Below, one piece after another: positions 1 to 11,285 of a DNA stretch of 64,000 nucleotides. The stretch spans positions 4,117,157 to 4,181,156 of the forward strand of contig NC_133301.1 of NCBI RefSeq assembly GCF_005239225.2, in the 5' to 3' direction. Origin of the DNA: Populus alba (taxonomy: Eukaryota > Streptophyta > Magnoliopsida > Malpighiales > Salicaceae). A program made the position numbers and the translations under genes. Every line of letters starts with the position of its first letter. The stretch's first letter is position 1. The notes under the pieces are model-generated. The model was not told the origin of the DNA. It was given only the letters and a program-made list of their open reading frames with translations, and searched no databases.

Positions 1-312
1 ATCATATTTGATAAGAAGTAGAAGCATGAATTTCTCCTTGCTTTTATCTTGAAGTAGATAATTATATTTGATTTATTGATAAGAAGTAGAAGATATGTTT
101 TTCTATTGTTTTTGTATGTTCTACATTTTGTTTTGAGATCAAGTATATATGATGGAAACATGTGACAAATCTTAAGATTATTCTCAAGTATAACAATGTT
201 ATATACTGATTTTCATTTTATATTTATATTTTTATAAATCTATCTTTATATTCCAATATATATATATATAACCAAATTTCTAACAATATTAATATTTTTT
301 AATTAAGTAACA
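1..312. other. AT-rich left edge, leader of Copia C
   Basis: No gene is visible. The stretch is AT-rich and ends directly before the gag start codon of the decayed Copia element that follows, so it is probably part of that element's LTR or untranslated leader. A short duplicated phrase (gataagaagtagaag) occurs near positions 10 and 80. The left LTR boundary cannot be placed because the window begins here. Confidence 0.4.
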
Positions 313-1554
313 ATGACAAACCTTGCCAAACTTAAGTTCATGGCACTTGATATTACGGGCAAGAATTATTTATTATGGATCTTTGATGCCGAAATTCATC
401 TAGATGTCATGGGTCTTAAAGACACCATTAAAGATGATAACGAAGCATCTAGTCAAAACAAGACAAAAGCCATGATTTTTTTACGTCATCAATATCTTCA
501 TGAGGAGTTGAAGATAAAGTATCTCACAATCAAAGATCCTCTTATTCTTTGGCAAAATTTGAAAGAAAGATATGACCATCAAAAGACAGTTATTCTCCCA
601 AAAGCTTGTTATGATTGGATACACTTATGATTGCAAGATTTTAAATCATTAAGAGAATATAATTTTGAAATGTTTAATATTAGTTCTAAATTGAAACTAT
701 GTGGAGACAATATCACCAATGATGATATGTTAGAAAAAGCATTATTTACTTTTCATGCCTCGAATATGCTCCAGCAGCAGCAATATTGAACGAGGTTTTA
801 AGAAATATTCTGAACTAATTTCATGTCTCCTTGTGGCTGGACAAAATAATGAGCTTTTAATAAATAAATAAAAAGCATGAATCACAACCAACTAGTCCAG
901 CTTCGTTCCCTAAAATAGATGCTACGAGATATAATAATAATAATAATAATAATTATGGTCGTGATTGTAATAGAAGCCGAGGACGTGGCCATGGGAGAAG
1001 ACAATTTAATTACCGCAACTATAATGGTCATAATTCATCAAATTCTTACAAACTCTCACATAATACGGAGAAACAAGAAAGGGGGAAGAATATATATAGC
1101 AGAGATACCAAAAAGGTAGAAAATGCTTGTTATTGATGTGAAATGAAAAGAAAGGAGAAGAACATAGAAATAATATTTTTTTCACCCACATCAAGGTAAT
1201 AATGATATTTATTCTTTGGATATGACACATCTTGATGTTGCAGATTTTTTTGAGCAAACTGATAAGAAAGTTAATAATTCTTGTAATGATAATAATTAGT
1301 TAATATAACAATGTCAGAATTTAAAATTATGTTTATCTTTTCAGTGGGTTTCGTTTATGCTAGTATATTTCAATATATTTTATTTTCTTCCTTTCATGTT
1401 GGCTTATTTAATGAAGCAGATTGTGTTATAATAATTATGTCTTATTATGAACTTATTATATATTTATTCCTTTTCATGAAGAAAATAAGGATTCACATCA
1501 TGCTGTAAATAAGCTCAATATTAATGGTATTTTTGGGCCCACTCACCCACCATC
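313..1554 (+). pseudogene. Copia C: gag to pre-integrase, decayed
   Basis: This is a broken Ty1/Copia gag. The first open stretch (313-630) begins MTNLAKLKFMALDITGKNY and carries the LILWQNLKERYDHQK motif of plant Copia gag (UBN2/DUF4219 type), where LW..L..RY(D)HQK is characteristic. In-frame stops follow at 628 and 787, and gag-like translation resumes across them (RGFKKYSELISCLLVAGQNN). An Arg/Gly/Asn-rich tail (about 930-1080) precedes a decayed zinc-knuckle region. The element reaches the GAG-pre-integrase/integrase border (FGPTHPPS, about 1530-1555), where it is interrupted by an inserted element. It continues at 3379. No functional protein could be made. Confidence 0.8.
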
Positions 1555-1694
1555 TGAACTGACACGACCAAAAGATTGATGTCTTCTCCCAAGTGTAGGA
1601 GTGTCGAAGTAATAAATAACCCAACAAGACCGAGGTCAACCCACAAAGAGGTTAATTGTACAAATTATAAATAACAACAATAATAACAATAATT

Positions 1695-1695
<1 letters not shown>

Positions 1696-1733
<38 letters not shown>
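1696..1733. repeat. (TAA)n microsatellite
   Basis: About 13 uninterrupted TAA units inside the solo-LTR-like element. Likely polymorphic in length. Confidence 0.9.
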
Positions 1734-1735
<2 letters not shown>

Positions 1736-1845
1736 CAGTATGTGGCGTTGTTATACCTGAAAATGATCTAAAAGATCGGGTCACAGGTTTCTAGCCTATA
1801 TACTAAGTTTATAAAAAGATCAAAGAGATATATTATATAATATAA

Positions 1846-1847
1846 AC

Positions 1848-1936
<89 letters not shown>
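1846..1936. repeat. Compound (ATA)n-(GTA)n microsatellite
   Basis: A run of about 14 AAT-type units passes directly into about 16 AGT-type units. The boundary differs by a single A/G, so the second array probably arose from the first by a point change that then expanded. Confidence 0.9.
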
Positions 1937-1937
<1 letters not shown>

Positions 1938-2819
1938 ATAAAAGAAGAAGATGAAGAAATTAATGAGAACTTTGAGATGAAAGATTAATGTAAGGATTAA
2001 ACAATGATAAAAACAAATGTCAAGGTTAGAGGATCCACCAATGGTATTTCAAACAAGTATAGTATAAACTCTTATTATTCAATTGAAAACCACACACGAA
2101 GGAGGTTCCAATCGGAAGATTTCTCATTAATAGCTCATTATAAATTATTAACATGATCATATTAATTATCTTATTTACATAACACCAAAATTTTAAATAT
2201 TGTCAGGAATTCATGATGTTAACAACAAATCAAGTTCTTTTCATAGCCCATGTGTAGGTAATACCATACGGTTGGGCTATGAGAGTGCCAAGCATTTGTT
2301 GTACCAAGTGTTATACAACACAAATCTAGATTAACCATTTAACAAGTAAAGTATTAAGAATTAGTAAGATAAAAAGATAAGACATGTTAATATTAAACAT
2401 TAAGGTCTATGTTGAGTTTACACTATATTTATTCTTACACCATTAGTGTAACCTTTTCACCTTGACATAATAAACTTAGCTAAACATAATGAAGAAGAGA
2501 AACATAAATAATCAAAACAAGAACATAAAGAAAATATAAGTTAACTAAGTAAAGGAAAGGAAATGAAAAGCATAAACAAGATATTAATGAAAGCAAAACT
2601 TAAAAATTACAAAAAAAAATATAAAGAGAGAAATAAAGAGCATGAACTTGATCTGAACAACCAAGCTCCCAAATACATGGCAAATGCCTCCTTTTATAGG
2701 CCAAAATTCAGAATTATTGATTTGATGACTAATTGTTGAGTGGGTGGCCAACTCTTAACTTTGTGAAAATCCTTATCTTCTTGTTTGAATAAAACGAAAA
2801 TGCTAGCATCAGAACTGGG

Positions 2820-3115
2820 TCCACTTGAAAACATGAAAGTTGCAGGAAATTATCTTAAGAAATCTGTGTAAAAATTTGAGGTCATTTGGACTTCTAGAAC
2901 TCTATATATGGGTCAAACACTGAACAGTATTCGGGCTGTAGGACAGATTCAGACTTCTCTGTTGTTGCTATAATTTGAACTTGAAAACGGCCTTCTTAGA
3001 TCTTGATGAAAACATGAAAGTTGTAGGCCTATGTCTTACTGAATCTGTATAAAAATGTCAGGTCATTTGGACATCTAGAACTCGAGATATGACCCAATTA
3101 CTGAACAGTGTTCCA
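2820..3115. repeat. Degenerate direct duplication in solo LTR
   Basis: Two related blocks share the phrases gaaaacatgaaagttg, aggtcatttggac, tctagaactc and ctgaacagt. They lie at about 2825-2935 and 3008-3112, a spacing of about 180 bp. They are internal to the solo-LTR-like element and are not coding. Confidence 0.7.
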
Positions 3116-3378
3116 GTTTGGACTGCACTAACAGGTCTTTTCTAAGTTTAGCCCTCTCTTTGTCCTTTCAATTTCCATACTTGAACTCATCAATCAATCA
3201 TTTGATTTATGTGATAGGCCTGCATTTAAGATGAACATTTACCATATATTAAGGCATTTTATAGTATTAGACTTGTTATTATAAAACATGTTTTAGTTAA
3301 GGAGTTATTGATACTTTAAGTGCAAAATGATGATACAAAACCTTGATAAATATGCACTTTTAAGTACTAATCATGAAC

Positions 3379-3890
3379 CCTTTTGATATTTTATTTTTTT
3401 AGTAGATGCATCTACAAGATGATCACATGTGTATTTGTTATCAACTCGCAACTTGACATTTAAGAAATTACTTGCTCAAATTATTAGATTACGAGCATAA
3501 TTTCCAGATTATATAATCAAGACTATTCGTTTTAACAATGCTGTTGAGTTCACATCCCAAGCATTTAATAATTATTACATATCACTTAGAATAAACATTG
3601 AACATCTTATTACCCATGTTTATACTCAAAATGGACTTGCTAAATCACTAATTCACCTCTAGTTAATTGCAAAACCATTTTCATGAGAACAAAACTTCTT
3701 GTCTTTTCTTGGGGCATACTATTTTACATATAGCAGCACTTATATGCATTAGGCCGACAATATATCAAAATTCTCCCCATTATAATTGGTTTGTAGTCAT
3801 GAGGCAAACATTTTTTATTATCATTTTCTCATGTCCCTGTAGCTCGCTTTTTTTTCATTGTGTAATATGTGAAATTATATAATTTCCTCA
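3379..3890 (+). pseudogene. Copia C: integrase fragment
   Basis: This continues Copia C after the nested insertion. The translation reads VDASTRWSHVC, then LLAQIIRLRA, a stop, FPDYIIKTIRFNNAVEFTSQ and later TQNGLAKS, matching the catalytic core of Copia integrase. Of the D-D-E triad, the first Asp (VDAST) is kept. The second lies in the family motif DNxGEF, which here reads NNAVEF, so that Asp is replaced by Asn. The match fades into frameshifts by about 3890. RT and RNase H of this element are not present downstream, so the 3' half is deleted or lies outside the window. Confidence 0.8.
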
Positions 3891-4430
3891 GACAGTGTAA
3901 ATTTTTATGCCTGTGATGTTGTGGTGTTAAAGCTTTTCACTAGGCACAACAATATAGACAAGCTCATCACCAGTAGGAGGCATGTGCTGTGGAATAGGGA
4001 TGTCTCTTTGGCCTCTCCCGGAGCAAAGCAGTGCACTGCTGTTGAATAAAATTGCAATTCCTTTTTCTACATTTCCTTTCCTTTTGAGAGGAGAATGTCT
4101 TATTTCACCTTGTTGTATCTATTTATGTTTTTCAATGCAATTATAATTGCTCTTTCATCCCCTTAAAAAAAAATCCCAAGAGTCTAGTCTGAAAGCATGC
4201 TATTGTATCCTTTTTTTCTCAAGTATGTAGAGTAATTGTTTTCCTCTGTTTTCCCCCACCTGTATTCCACCTTGCAGGACTCGTTTAAAGATTAAGTGTT
4301 TCTTGGTGAAAGTAAATAGCCATTTGGTTGTCAATGCCAAAAGGGGTTGAACAGATTGTGCTTCTTTCCTGAGATAATTTCCCATCATTTTTCCCCTTGA
4401 TGATGCCAGATTGGATTGATTAATACCGTG
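3891..4430. other. Intergenic, nothing recognised
   Basis: No domain, RNA gene or repeat boundary could be supported. Base composition is less AT-rich than the neighbouring transposon DNA (for example 3960-4040), so it may be old unique sequence belonging to the gene remnant that follows. Confidence 0.4.
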
Positions 4431-5438
4431 TTAGGCTGTTGGAACTTGGCTCTCCTTAGAAACTATGAAATGATCATGAGTCTCCAGGATCAACGGCTGT
4501 GTCACAAATAACCAATAACTTCATATTAGGGTCAAAACAAACCTTAGGTGCTGTACCTAGATTTCACGTTTTAAGGGTTCCAAGATTGTGTTGCTTGTTG
4601 TCGCTACAAGGAGCTTTACGATTCTGTAGAATGGGAACAATGGCTTTCTGTTTTTTATTTGGAGAATCCAGCATGTTGAAATTGTATCTAGCACTCTCTT
4701 CAGCATTTCGGAAGTTGATTTTACAAGTGTTTTTTCTTAAGTTAATCAGCACCATTACTGAGCCTTGAGGTTGACCGCACTCTTGAAATTCAAAAGCTTC
4801 AACCCCTGTACATTCCTAGTTCAAGTGGATTTGTTCCATTATTCAGTCAACTGGAATCTCTGGTGGTTAGCTATTTCTTCTAGCTTATTTCTAATTGTAT
4901 GATACTATTTATGTAAGCAATTCTTTTCTTCCTATTTTCCATCAAGTCCGAGTAAATGAAGTATATTACAAAGTTGCACAGGTGTGAATTGTCCAGTCCT
5001 AACAGTGGAATGCAAACTACCTCACTCTTTCATTGCGCATGGATATTATTATTATAGTGCAGGCTGCTTTATTATAATGAATGACTGCATTATAATGTTG
5101 AATGGATTTCATAATGTTTTCTGTGATCCAATACACCAGTTCTTTAATTAATATGTTTGCCGGTGCTTATTATTGTTAATAATAATTGCGCAAATTTGCC
5201 ATTTATTCAGAATTAGGTCCCACTGTATCTCGATAAGGATCGAGAAGATGAGTTGCAGGAAGATAATAGCTGACGGATTGATGTCATTGCTGCTTCTGGT
5301 GATTTCCTTTCTGATGCTTACACATTCCGTCTAGGAGGGTCATAGGTGCAAGATTTTGATTTTTTTTGTTGGATTTCATATCTTTCTAACAATTCTAAGC
5401 TCCAATTTGACACTGTTGGATCTTTGCTCACTTCCTGA
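4431..5438 (+). pseudogene. Unrecognised plant gene remnant
   Basis: Two blocks read like decayed exons of an ordinary plant gene. Around 4755-4865 one frame reads VDRTLEIQKLQPLYIPSSSG followed by FVPLFSQLESLV, and then a possible GT donor (ggttagc). From 5217 another frame reads VPLYLDKDREDELQEDNS, stop, RIDVIAASGDFLSDAYTFRL, stop, VQDFDFFCWISYLSNNSKLQ and FDTVGSLLTS before a third stop at 5436. Long protein-like runs broken by single stops suggest a pseudogene or captured gene fragment. I could not identify the family, and the exon boundaries are guesses. Confidence 0.4.
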
Positions 5439-8220
5439 TAGTTGATCAAGATTTCTCATGGGCATTTCCAGTATTGACCAATATGTGAATTCTAATCCCT
5501 CTCTCTCTCTCTCTCCCCGTCCTCTCCATTTGAAGGCAAACTACATGATGACCATATTGAGTTCCGACTTCCAAGCTGTTACTGGACTTGTTCTTGTTAT
5601 CCATGCCCATAAATGCATGAATAACGAAAAGAATCACACAGTTAAATTTAGGTGAGGAGCATGCCGCTACCATCTTCTGATTTCTGAAAGAGCCCCTCAC
5701 TGATTAATATTATTAGGTAACGTGAAATGCACATGAGAAAGTGGGGAGGTTGATGAGATAGTGTCCTAATGTCTCCCATTTCTTTGAAAATAGCTTTGGG
5801 ATAGTGTCCTAATGTCTCCCTGGTATTCATACACCTGCATGTGGAGCTTTAGCTGGACCTTTCTCTTCCTCTCGAAGTCCTTTGTATATGCTCTTACCTT
5901 TCCTGTTCACTTCCACATGCATGCTACTTTCATGTATGTATGCTGCATAACCTTCCCATATGAGATATCTTAATTTCTCTTTTAAGATTTTCATCCAAAG
6001 TTTAATACTAAATTTCCAAACTCTTTAACGTACGTTCATATTGAGGATCGTTTCTATCGAGAGAGTTTCTATCGTCCCATCTAGGGAAACTCTTAGCCTA
6101 ATTGACATCCGTACAATCTTCGATTCAAAATAATGTAGTTATTCCGTCACGAAAGGATTCTGTCATGGCATGATCACCACTTGTGTTGAAAACTTAAGAT
6201 TTCATGTTGTTCAAACTAACTAGTAGTATTTTATTAATTGTTTTATGAGATTTATTTTAAACAAAAAGAAAGATATAAAAAGAAGAGTGAATATCATGAC
6301 CTAAAAAAAATAATAAAAATATCTCTATTTCAAGAAAATTAATAAAAAAATTAACACAAATGATGCAACTCTATTGCATTAATCCTAGTAGTGCATTCAA
6401 CTTGTGCTCCCAAACCAACCTAAATTTTTCGAAGGTTTGTGCTATTGGGAGCAGTGGAATCCCTCAATAAAAAAAACTCTCCTCTTGTTTTTTTTCCCCT
6501 TAACTAATAAGAAATTAATGTGGAATTAACGTCTAGTTTATCAAATTTGTTATTTTTCTTTACAACTATACTAGTTCTAAGAAAAAAATTCAAGCAAACG
6601 TGATGCTTGCACAAGTTGGTGGGTTACTTATTCCCATGTTAAGACAATTGAGGAAAACTCATCTGCTAAAAGCATATATACATACCACGTCATTGTCAGA
6701 GATTGTTATGCAAGGGAGACAAGCCCTTTAGCCATGAACATGAAAACATCCCCTTTCAAAGGTTCTGATATGGAGCCTGCCTTCTCTACTCGTATATCCC
6801 ACTCTCTCTGATCATTGCTTCAACTTTCCTGAGTGCGTCCTTTAAGAGTGGGGATGCTTTTCATTGAGTCACCTCGAAGACAGATATTTCAAACCTACTC
6901 TTTTTTTTCCCATTGATACAACAAGTAATTATCGTAATCTCGAAAACATAAAAATTTACACATCCTTTTCAAACTCTCCTTCGGTAATAATTGACTGTTT
7001 ATGAATTCCCACATTATCATCTAATATTTAAATTCAAGGAGAGGTTGTCACAAATAAAATTCTTGTGATCAATGCTAATTATTATGTGGTTGATACCTAG
7101 AGAGAGAGAGAAAAGAGAGAGAGAGAGAACCCTCCTCTTAAGATAAAAACAATTTCACAAAAGATGCACGTGGTTAATTTGTGCAAGAGGGAAAATCTCT
7201 CTTGTATTATTAAGACCATGGAAGAGGTAGCCTGCAGGAAACAATGGCCTCGGACCATCAATTTACTTCGATGAAAGACAGAGTTGGATATGGAGACAGA
7301 TAGACGCATGCATGTAGCTAGCCACCCCGAGTAACTGGGATTAACATTTACTTGTTAAGTTAGTACATGTAATCATATATATCTTATAATATTCTGCACC
7401 TTTAGATCAAGTTAAGCTGTGGGTACTCTTTGATGTACATAGCTAGGCTAAGGGAATTTCAAGCTTTGAAAATAACAATTCTTGCAATCTGCTGTTCTTC
7501 CAAAGGTAGCACAACGGATCTTGGCGTATACAATAAAAGGTAACCTTCCCTAGTTCCTAAATCTTGACCTCCATTAAGGTTTGAATATGGATCGAACCTC
7601 TTAGTAAAATCCTAAGTTTTAATTGCCAAGGCCTCCTCTTAGTGCAATCTGCTAATCGAATCCACTATTATAAAATTAGAAAAACAACAATAGAAAAATA
7701 AATAAAAAATTTGTCAATAATTCTATCAAAAAGTTGATGTATCATTATTTACTGGTGAAATTATTCCATTTGTAAAGGTAAATAAGTTATAAATGAAAAT
7801 TCTCTCCCTTCATTTTTCTTATTCTTCTTATTGAAAAACAAAATACCAAATGCCCCGCCCATATTTTCTCATAAATTCGACCGCCTCAACCCGTCATCAT
7901 TGATCTACATCTATCAGTAGTGTTAGCGTTCATCATTGATTTTTTTTTCCTTTTTGTGAAGCTTCTATACATAAAGTAAGCAAACTCATCTATTTTTTGT
8001 AACCCATTTATGGTTTAGGTTAATTTATTGAACTTATTTTGTAATATTTATAGTTTGCTTGTGCACTTAAGTTCTTACAACTTTTTTCTAATTAATATTT
8101 TTGTATTAATGTATGATTTGTATGTTAGAGTTTGTTTAAGATTTCAGAGAAATTGAATTTTGTTGTCATTTCATGAAATTGAATTTCATTTAATAACTTA
8201 TGTGTGCTATAATTAAAGAA
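5439..8220. other. Intergenic, small repeats only
   Basis: No gene could be supported. It holds a (CT)n tract near 5500-5515, a 21-bp exact direct repeat (gatagtgtcctaatgtctcc plus c) at 5757-5777 and 5800-5820, and a GA-rich stretch at 7100-7128. A possible but unconvincing tRNA-like B box (ggatcgaacc) occurs near 7590. Confidence 0.5.
5757..5820. repeat. 21-bp direct repeat, 43-bp period
   Basis: The 21-bp phrase starting gatagtgtcctaatgtctcc occurs twice with starts 43 bp apart. It is a local duplication of unknown meaning. Confidence 0.85.
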
Positions 8221-9995
8221 ATGATGAGTTACTTTAATAGGAACCAAACACATCTTGTCAGTTCTATTGTTAAGGTGGAAATTCAGGGAAAATTATTTTT
8301 TTGTGAAATTCATAAAATCAATATTATTCTATATAGGTTTCATAAGCAATGAAAGATTATTCTTGAGGTTGGATTTCCCGAAACACAAACATGCAACTAA
8401 AACAATAAATTTAAAATTTCTCAAGAATTTCAAGGATCTCGTTAGATAGATCTAGAGTCCTTTAGCGTTTACACGAAGATTACCTAAAGACTAGATGCTT
8501 TTTTTAGCTTTGAATAATTGCTTCAAAGCTGGGTCGCAAACCACAAGTGTCCGACCTCTAATGGTAATCCACACGAAATATCAATGAGAAATATCATAAA
8601 CTCTTTTAGGAGAGATAGATTGTTATACTTTAAAGTGCTAGCTCTTTTCTTTTGTGTTTTTGGTGTTTTTGTATTATACACTACTTACTTTCTTTTAGAA
8701 AATAAAAGGCATAATATTCTATCTATAAACAAAATTTAAAAACCCTATAAATAGAAAAATATCAAGTTACCCCTTAAATAATATCACATATATTAATTTA
8801 GGCTAATTTTAGAAGTTTATTCAATCAATTCCTTACTTGATTGTTTCTAGGTCTAGAATTGTAATACCCTATATTAATTACATCATAGTCCTTAATTTGT
8901 AAAATCTATTTACAATCAAGTCACATTTGATTAATCATTCCATTTTAATTTATGACCAATTGTTCTTATATGTGTGACCCATTCGGTTTCCTAATTAATA
9001 AGTTGGCTCAAATATAAATCATAATCTTAAATTAAATTAATTAAACATTTCAATTTATTATCAATTCAAAAATTGATTGACTTATATTTGAAGATTAATT
9101 ACAATGTCTTGCAACCCCTCGTGATCCCTTAAAATGTTTGAAAAGTCATAAGTGGTTTAACTTAACCTTTCAGTGACCAGTTTTTTAGTGTAATTATTAT
9201 CCTTTCATTAAGAATGTTCTGATTTAGACATTATAGCATGAGGTATAGTTGATTTGTTAAATCATTTTAGTTCTAAACATTATAATAATCGATTATTTGA
9301 ATAAGATTTTGAAACTCTTTTCAAAACTCATTTCACTTTGGCCAATGATTTCACAATAAATACTATTTGAAAACAGATAAAATATTTTCTTAAATTCACT
9401 AATGGTGATAAATCCTCTCGTAATTACTTAAATACCTTCACATAGTTTATATTTATCCAATATTGATCTGTTTATTACTCTTGATTAGGACACTATATGG
9501 TCAAGATTAAAGCATAACACTCCTTATATAAGATAACCTAGTGATCTCAAGTCTAAAGATTATTTACACAATAATTATATGAGTCTTTCTATAGATATAA
9601 GTGATCTTTCTATATATAATTCTCTTATGCGTCAATTCAATGTATATGTCATTTGATAATTAAGCACTTGCATATTAGTTTTAGGTATCTCTTATACCTT
9701 ATTTTATGAGAGTAACTGCTTTCTTTTATAAAGACATGAACTTAATATGCATATGTCTCAACAACTCTAATTAATATCCAGTTTTAATAGAACATTGACC
9801 AGGAATATTTAGAAACAATACTTTGATGAATTAAAAATCTCATAATTATAACAACTTCATAATTTCTTATACAAAGCATTATTATTTCATAGACTTTATA
9901 TTTACTATAGATTCATTAATCAAATATAGATGAATATTAAAGATAAAGAAAGCCTTTATTAATAATAATAAATATGTTTTATATGAATAAAATTA
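8221..9995 (-). mobile_element. Probable 3' LTR region of Copia D
   Basis: This AT-rich, non-coding stretch lies immediately downstream (minus strand) of a Copia RNase H remnant, where the polypurine tract and 3' LTR belong. It has the character of a long plant Copia LTR, but a second copy for comparison is absent and the outer boundary is not visible. Both ends are approximate. The 5' part of Copia D is not recovered. Confidence 0.45.
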
Positions 9996-10602
9996 GTGAT
10001 GACTACAAGGCATCTTCACTAATAATCTTCCATTTACACTAAAGTCAATCGCTCATATATCTAATATCATATCCCTCTATATGGTGATCATGCCTTTATT
10101 GGGACACTACCTTAGTAAAAGGATCTACAAGATTCTCTTTAGTGGGTACTCGCTCTATCTTTACATCTTTTATCTATATGATTTCTCGAATTGAATGAAA
10201 TCGTCTAAATACATGTTTAAATCTTTGATGAGACCTTGGTCCTTTGCTAGCACTAGACTTTATTGTTATCACAATAAAAGGTTACTAGATCAACAATGCT
10301 AGGAACCAAACTTAGTTCAATTATGAACTTCTTCATCCAAATAGCTTCTTTTTCTTCTTCTTCTTTTTCCTTAAATGATGTATTTGACTTCAGTTGTAAA
10401 ATCAATTGTGGTCTCTTATTTGAGACTCTTCCAACTCACAGCATTATCATTTAGAGTACAAAACATATTCTAATCGTGATTTACTATCATTAATATTTTA
10501 TGAAAATTGGTCAGTGCATTTTATTTTCTTAACATCAATATTCTATCGGCATTACCATTTATCGACGAAAATCCTGACAAATATTTTTTTTTTTTTGACA
10601 AT
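9996..10602 (-). pseudogene. Copia D: RNase H fragment
   Basis: Reading the minus strand from about 10560 downward gives a decayed Copia RNase H. Recognisable pieces are LNDNAVSWKSLK, TTEVKYII, EAIWMKKFIIELSLVPSIVD, SASKGPRSHQRFKH, FHSIREII and VPTKENLVDPLMTK, the standard order of family motifs (WKS-K, T-EAEY, EAIW..., KHI...HFIRE, ...ADP-TK). Stops interrupt the frame repeatedly. The upstream part of this element is cut off at about 10602, next to the inserted Copia B. Confidence 0.75.
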
Positions 10603-10608
10603 TTGTTT

Positions 10609-10751
10609 TATTATAGAATGTATATTTATAGGAAATACTATAAGATTATTCTAGTGTTGTAATCTCTACCTATACTATTGTATATTACCTTACATATATA
10701 AATAGAAAATATTGGTTAACTAATATGTTAAACCTCTTACTTCTTCTCAAG
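10609..10751 (+). repeat. Copia B 5' LTR
   Basis: Matches the 3' copy along its whole length, including ctagtgttgtaatctctacc and atataaatagaaaat, with scattered substitutions. It begins tattatagaatg and ends ttcttctcaag. A TATA-like atataaatag lies inside, as expected for a transcription-driving LTR. Confidence 0.85.
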
Positions 10752-10888
10752 CCACCTCATCATAACCTATATACTTTCCCACCTTGAATTCTTCCTAAAA
10801 CTTTCACCCAACTACCTCGCCAATCACTAACACCAGCAGCTCTGCCCCATCTCCTGCCTAACCTAACTAGACACCCTATTCTCCAACC

Positions 10889-11206
10889 ATGTATGCCACC
10901 ATCTCAATGCCACCCAGCTCTGCCCCTATATCACCATATGCTTGTTTCTTTAATGATCATTATGCAGGAACAAGTTCTTCTCCTTCAGAGTTGCATGTTT
11001 CTAGGTTTGTCGTTGTATATAACATTGGTTTTGCAGCAGGTTCTCCTACCTCTGCTGCTGTGAGCTCAAGCCCTTTTATAGGTTCTCCAGCTAATATGCA
11101 ACTCTTTATTGATCTCTCCTCTTATCCTCTCCAGCAGCTCACAAGTTCAGGTTTTTCTCCTCCTTGTTCGACCGCTCATCAACACCTCATGGTTCTTCTT
11201 TTTTAG
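10889..11206 (+). pseudogene. Copia B: remnant of integrase-RT linker
   Basis: A 105-codon open stretch rich in Ser, Pro and Ala. Its position just before the RT domain and its low-complexity Ser/Pro composition fit the variable linker between integrase and RT in plant Copia polyproteins. It is not a plausible independent gene. Confidence 0.5.
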
Positions 11207-11285
11207 CTACCAAAAATTGCCCTTCTAACAACGTCTGCAGCCACCTCTGCTGCTTCTATTTGTCGGGTAATGTCTTCTCCTAACT

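Larger units (their letters stand above)
1560..3373. mobile_element. Solo-LTR-like insertion nested in Copia C
   Basis: The 1,814-bp element begins TGACACGACC and ends TACTAATCA, so it has TG...CA termini. It is flanked by the perfect 5-bp direct repeat tgaac at 1555-1559 and 3374-3378, the size expected for an LTR-retrotransposon target-site duplication. Removing it restores the Copia reading (HPPS-E-PFDIF...VDASTRWSHVC), which confirms both boundaries. I see no internal coding region and no second terminal repeat, so a solo LTR formed by LTR-LTR recombination fits best. The alternative is a non-autonomous element without visible LTRs. Two microsatellites and a degenerate duplication lie inside it. 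Confidence 0.75.

Noticed and set aside
7497..7665. Possible third SINE with ggatcgaacc near 7590
   Set aside because: Only a weak B-box match. No credible A box, tail or target duplication on either strand.
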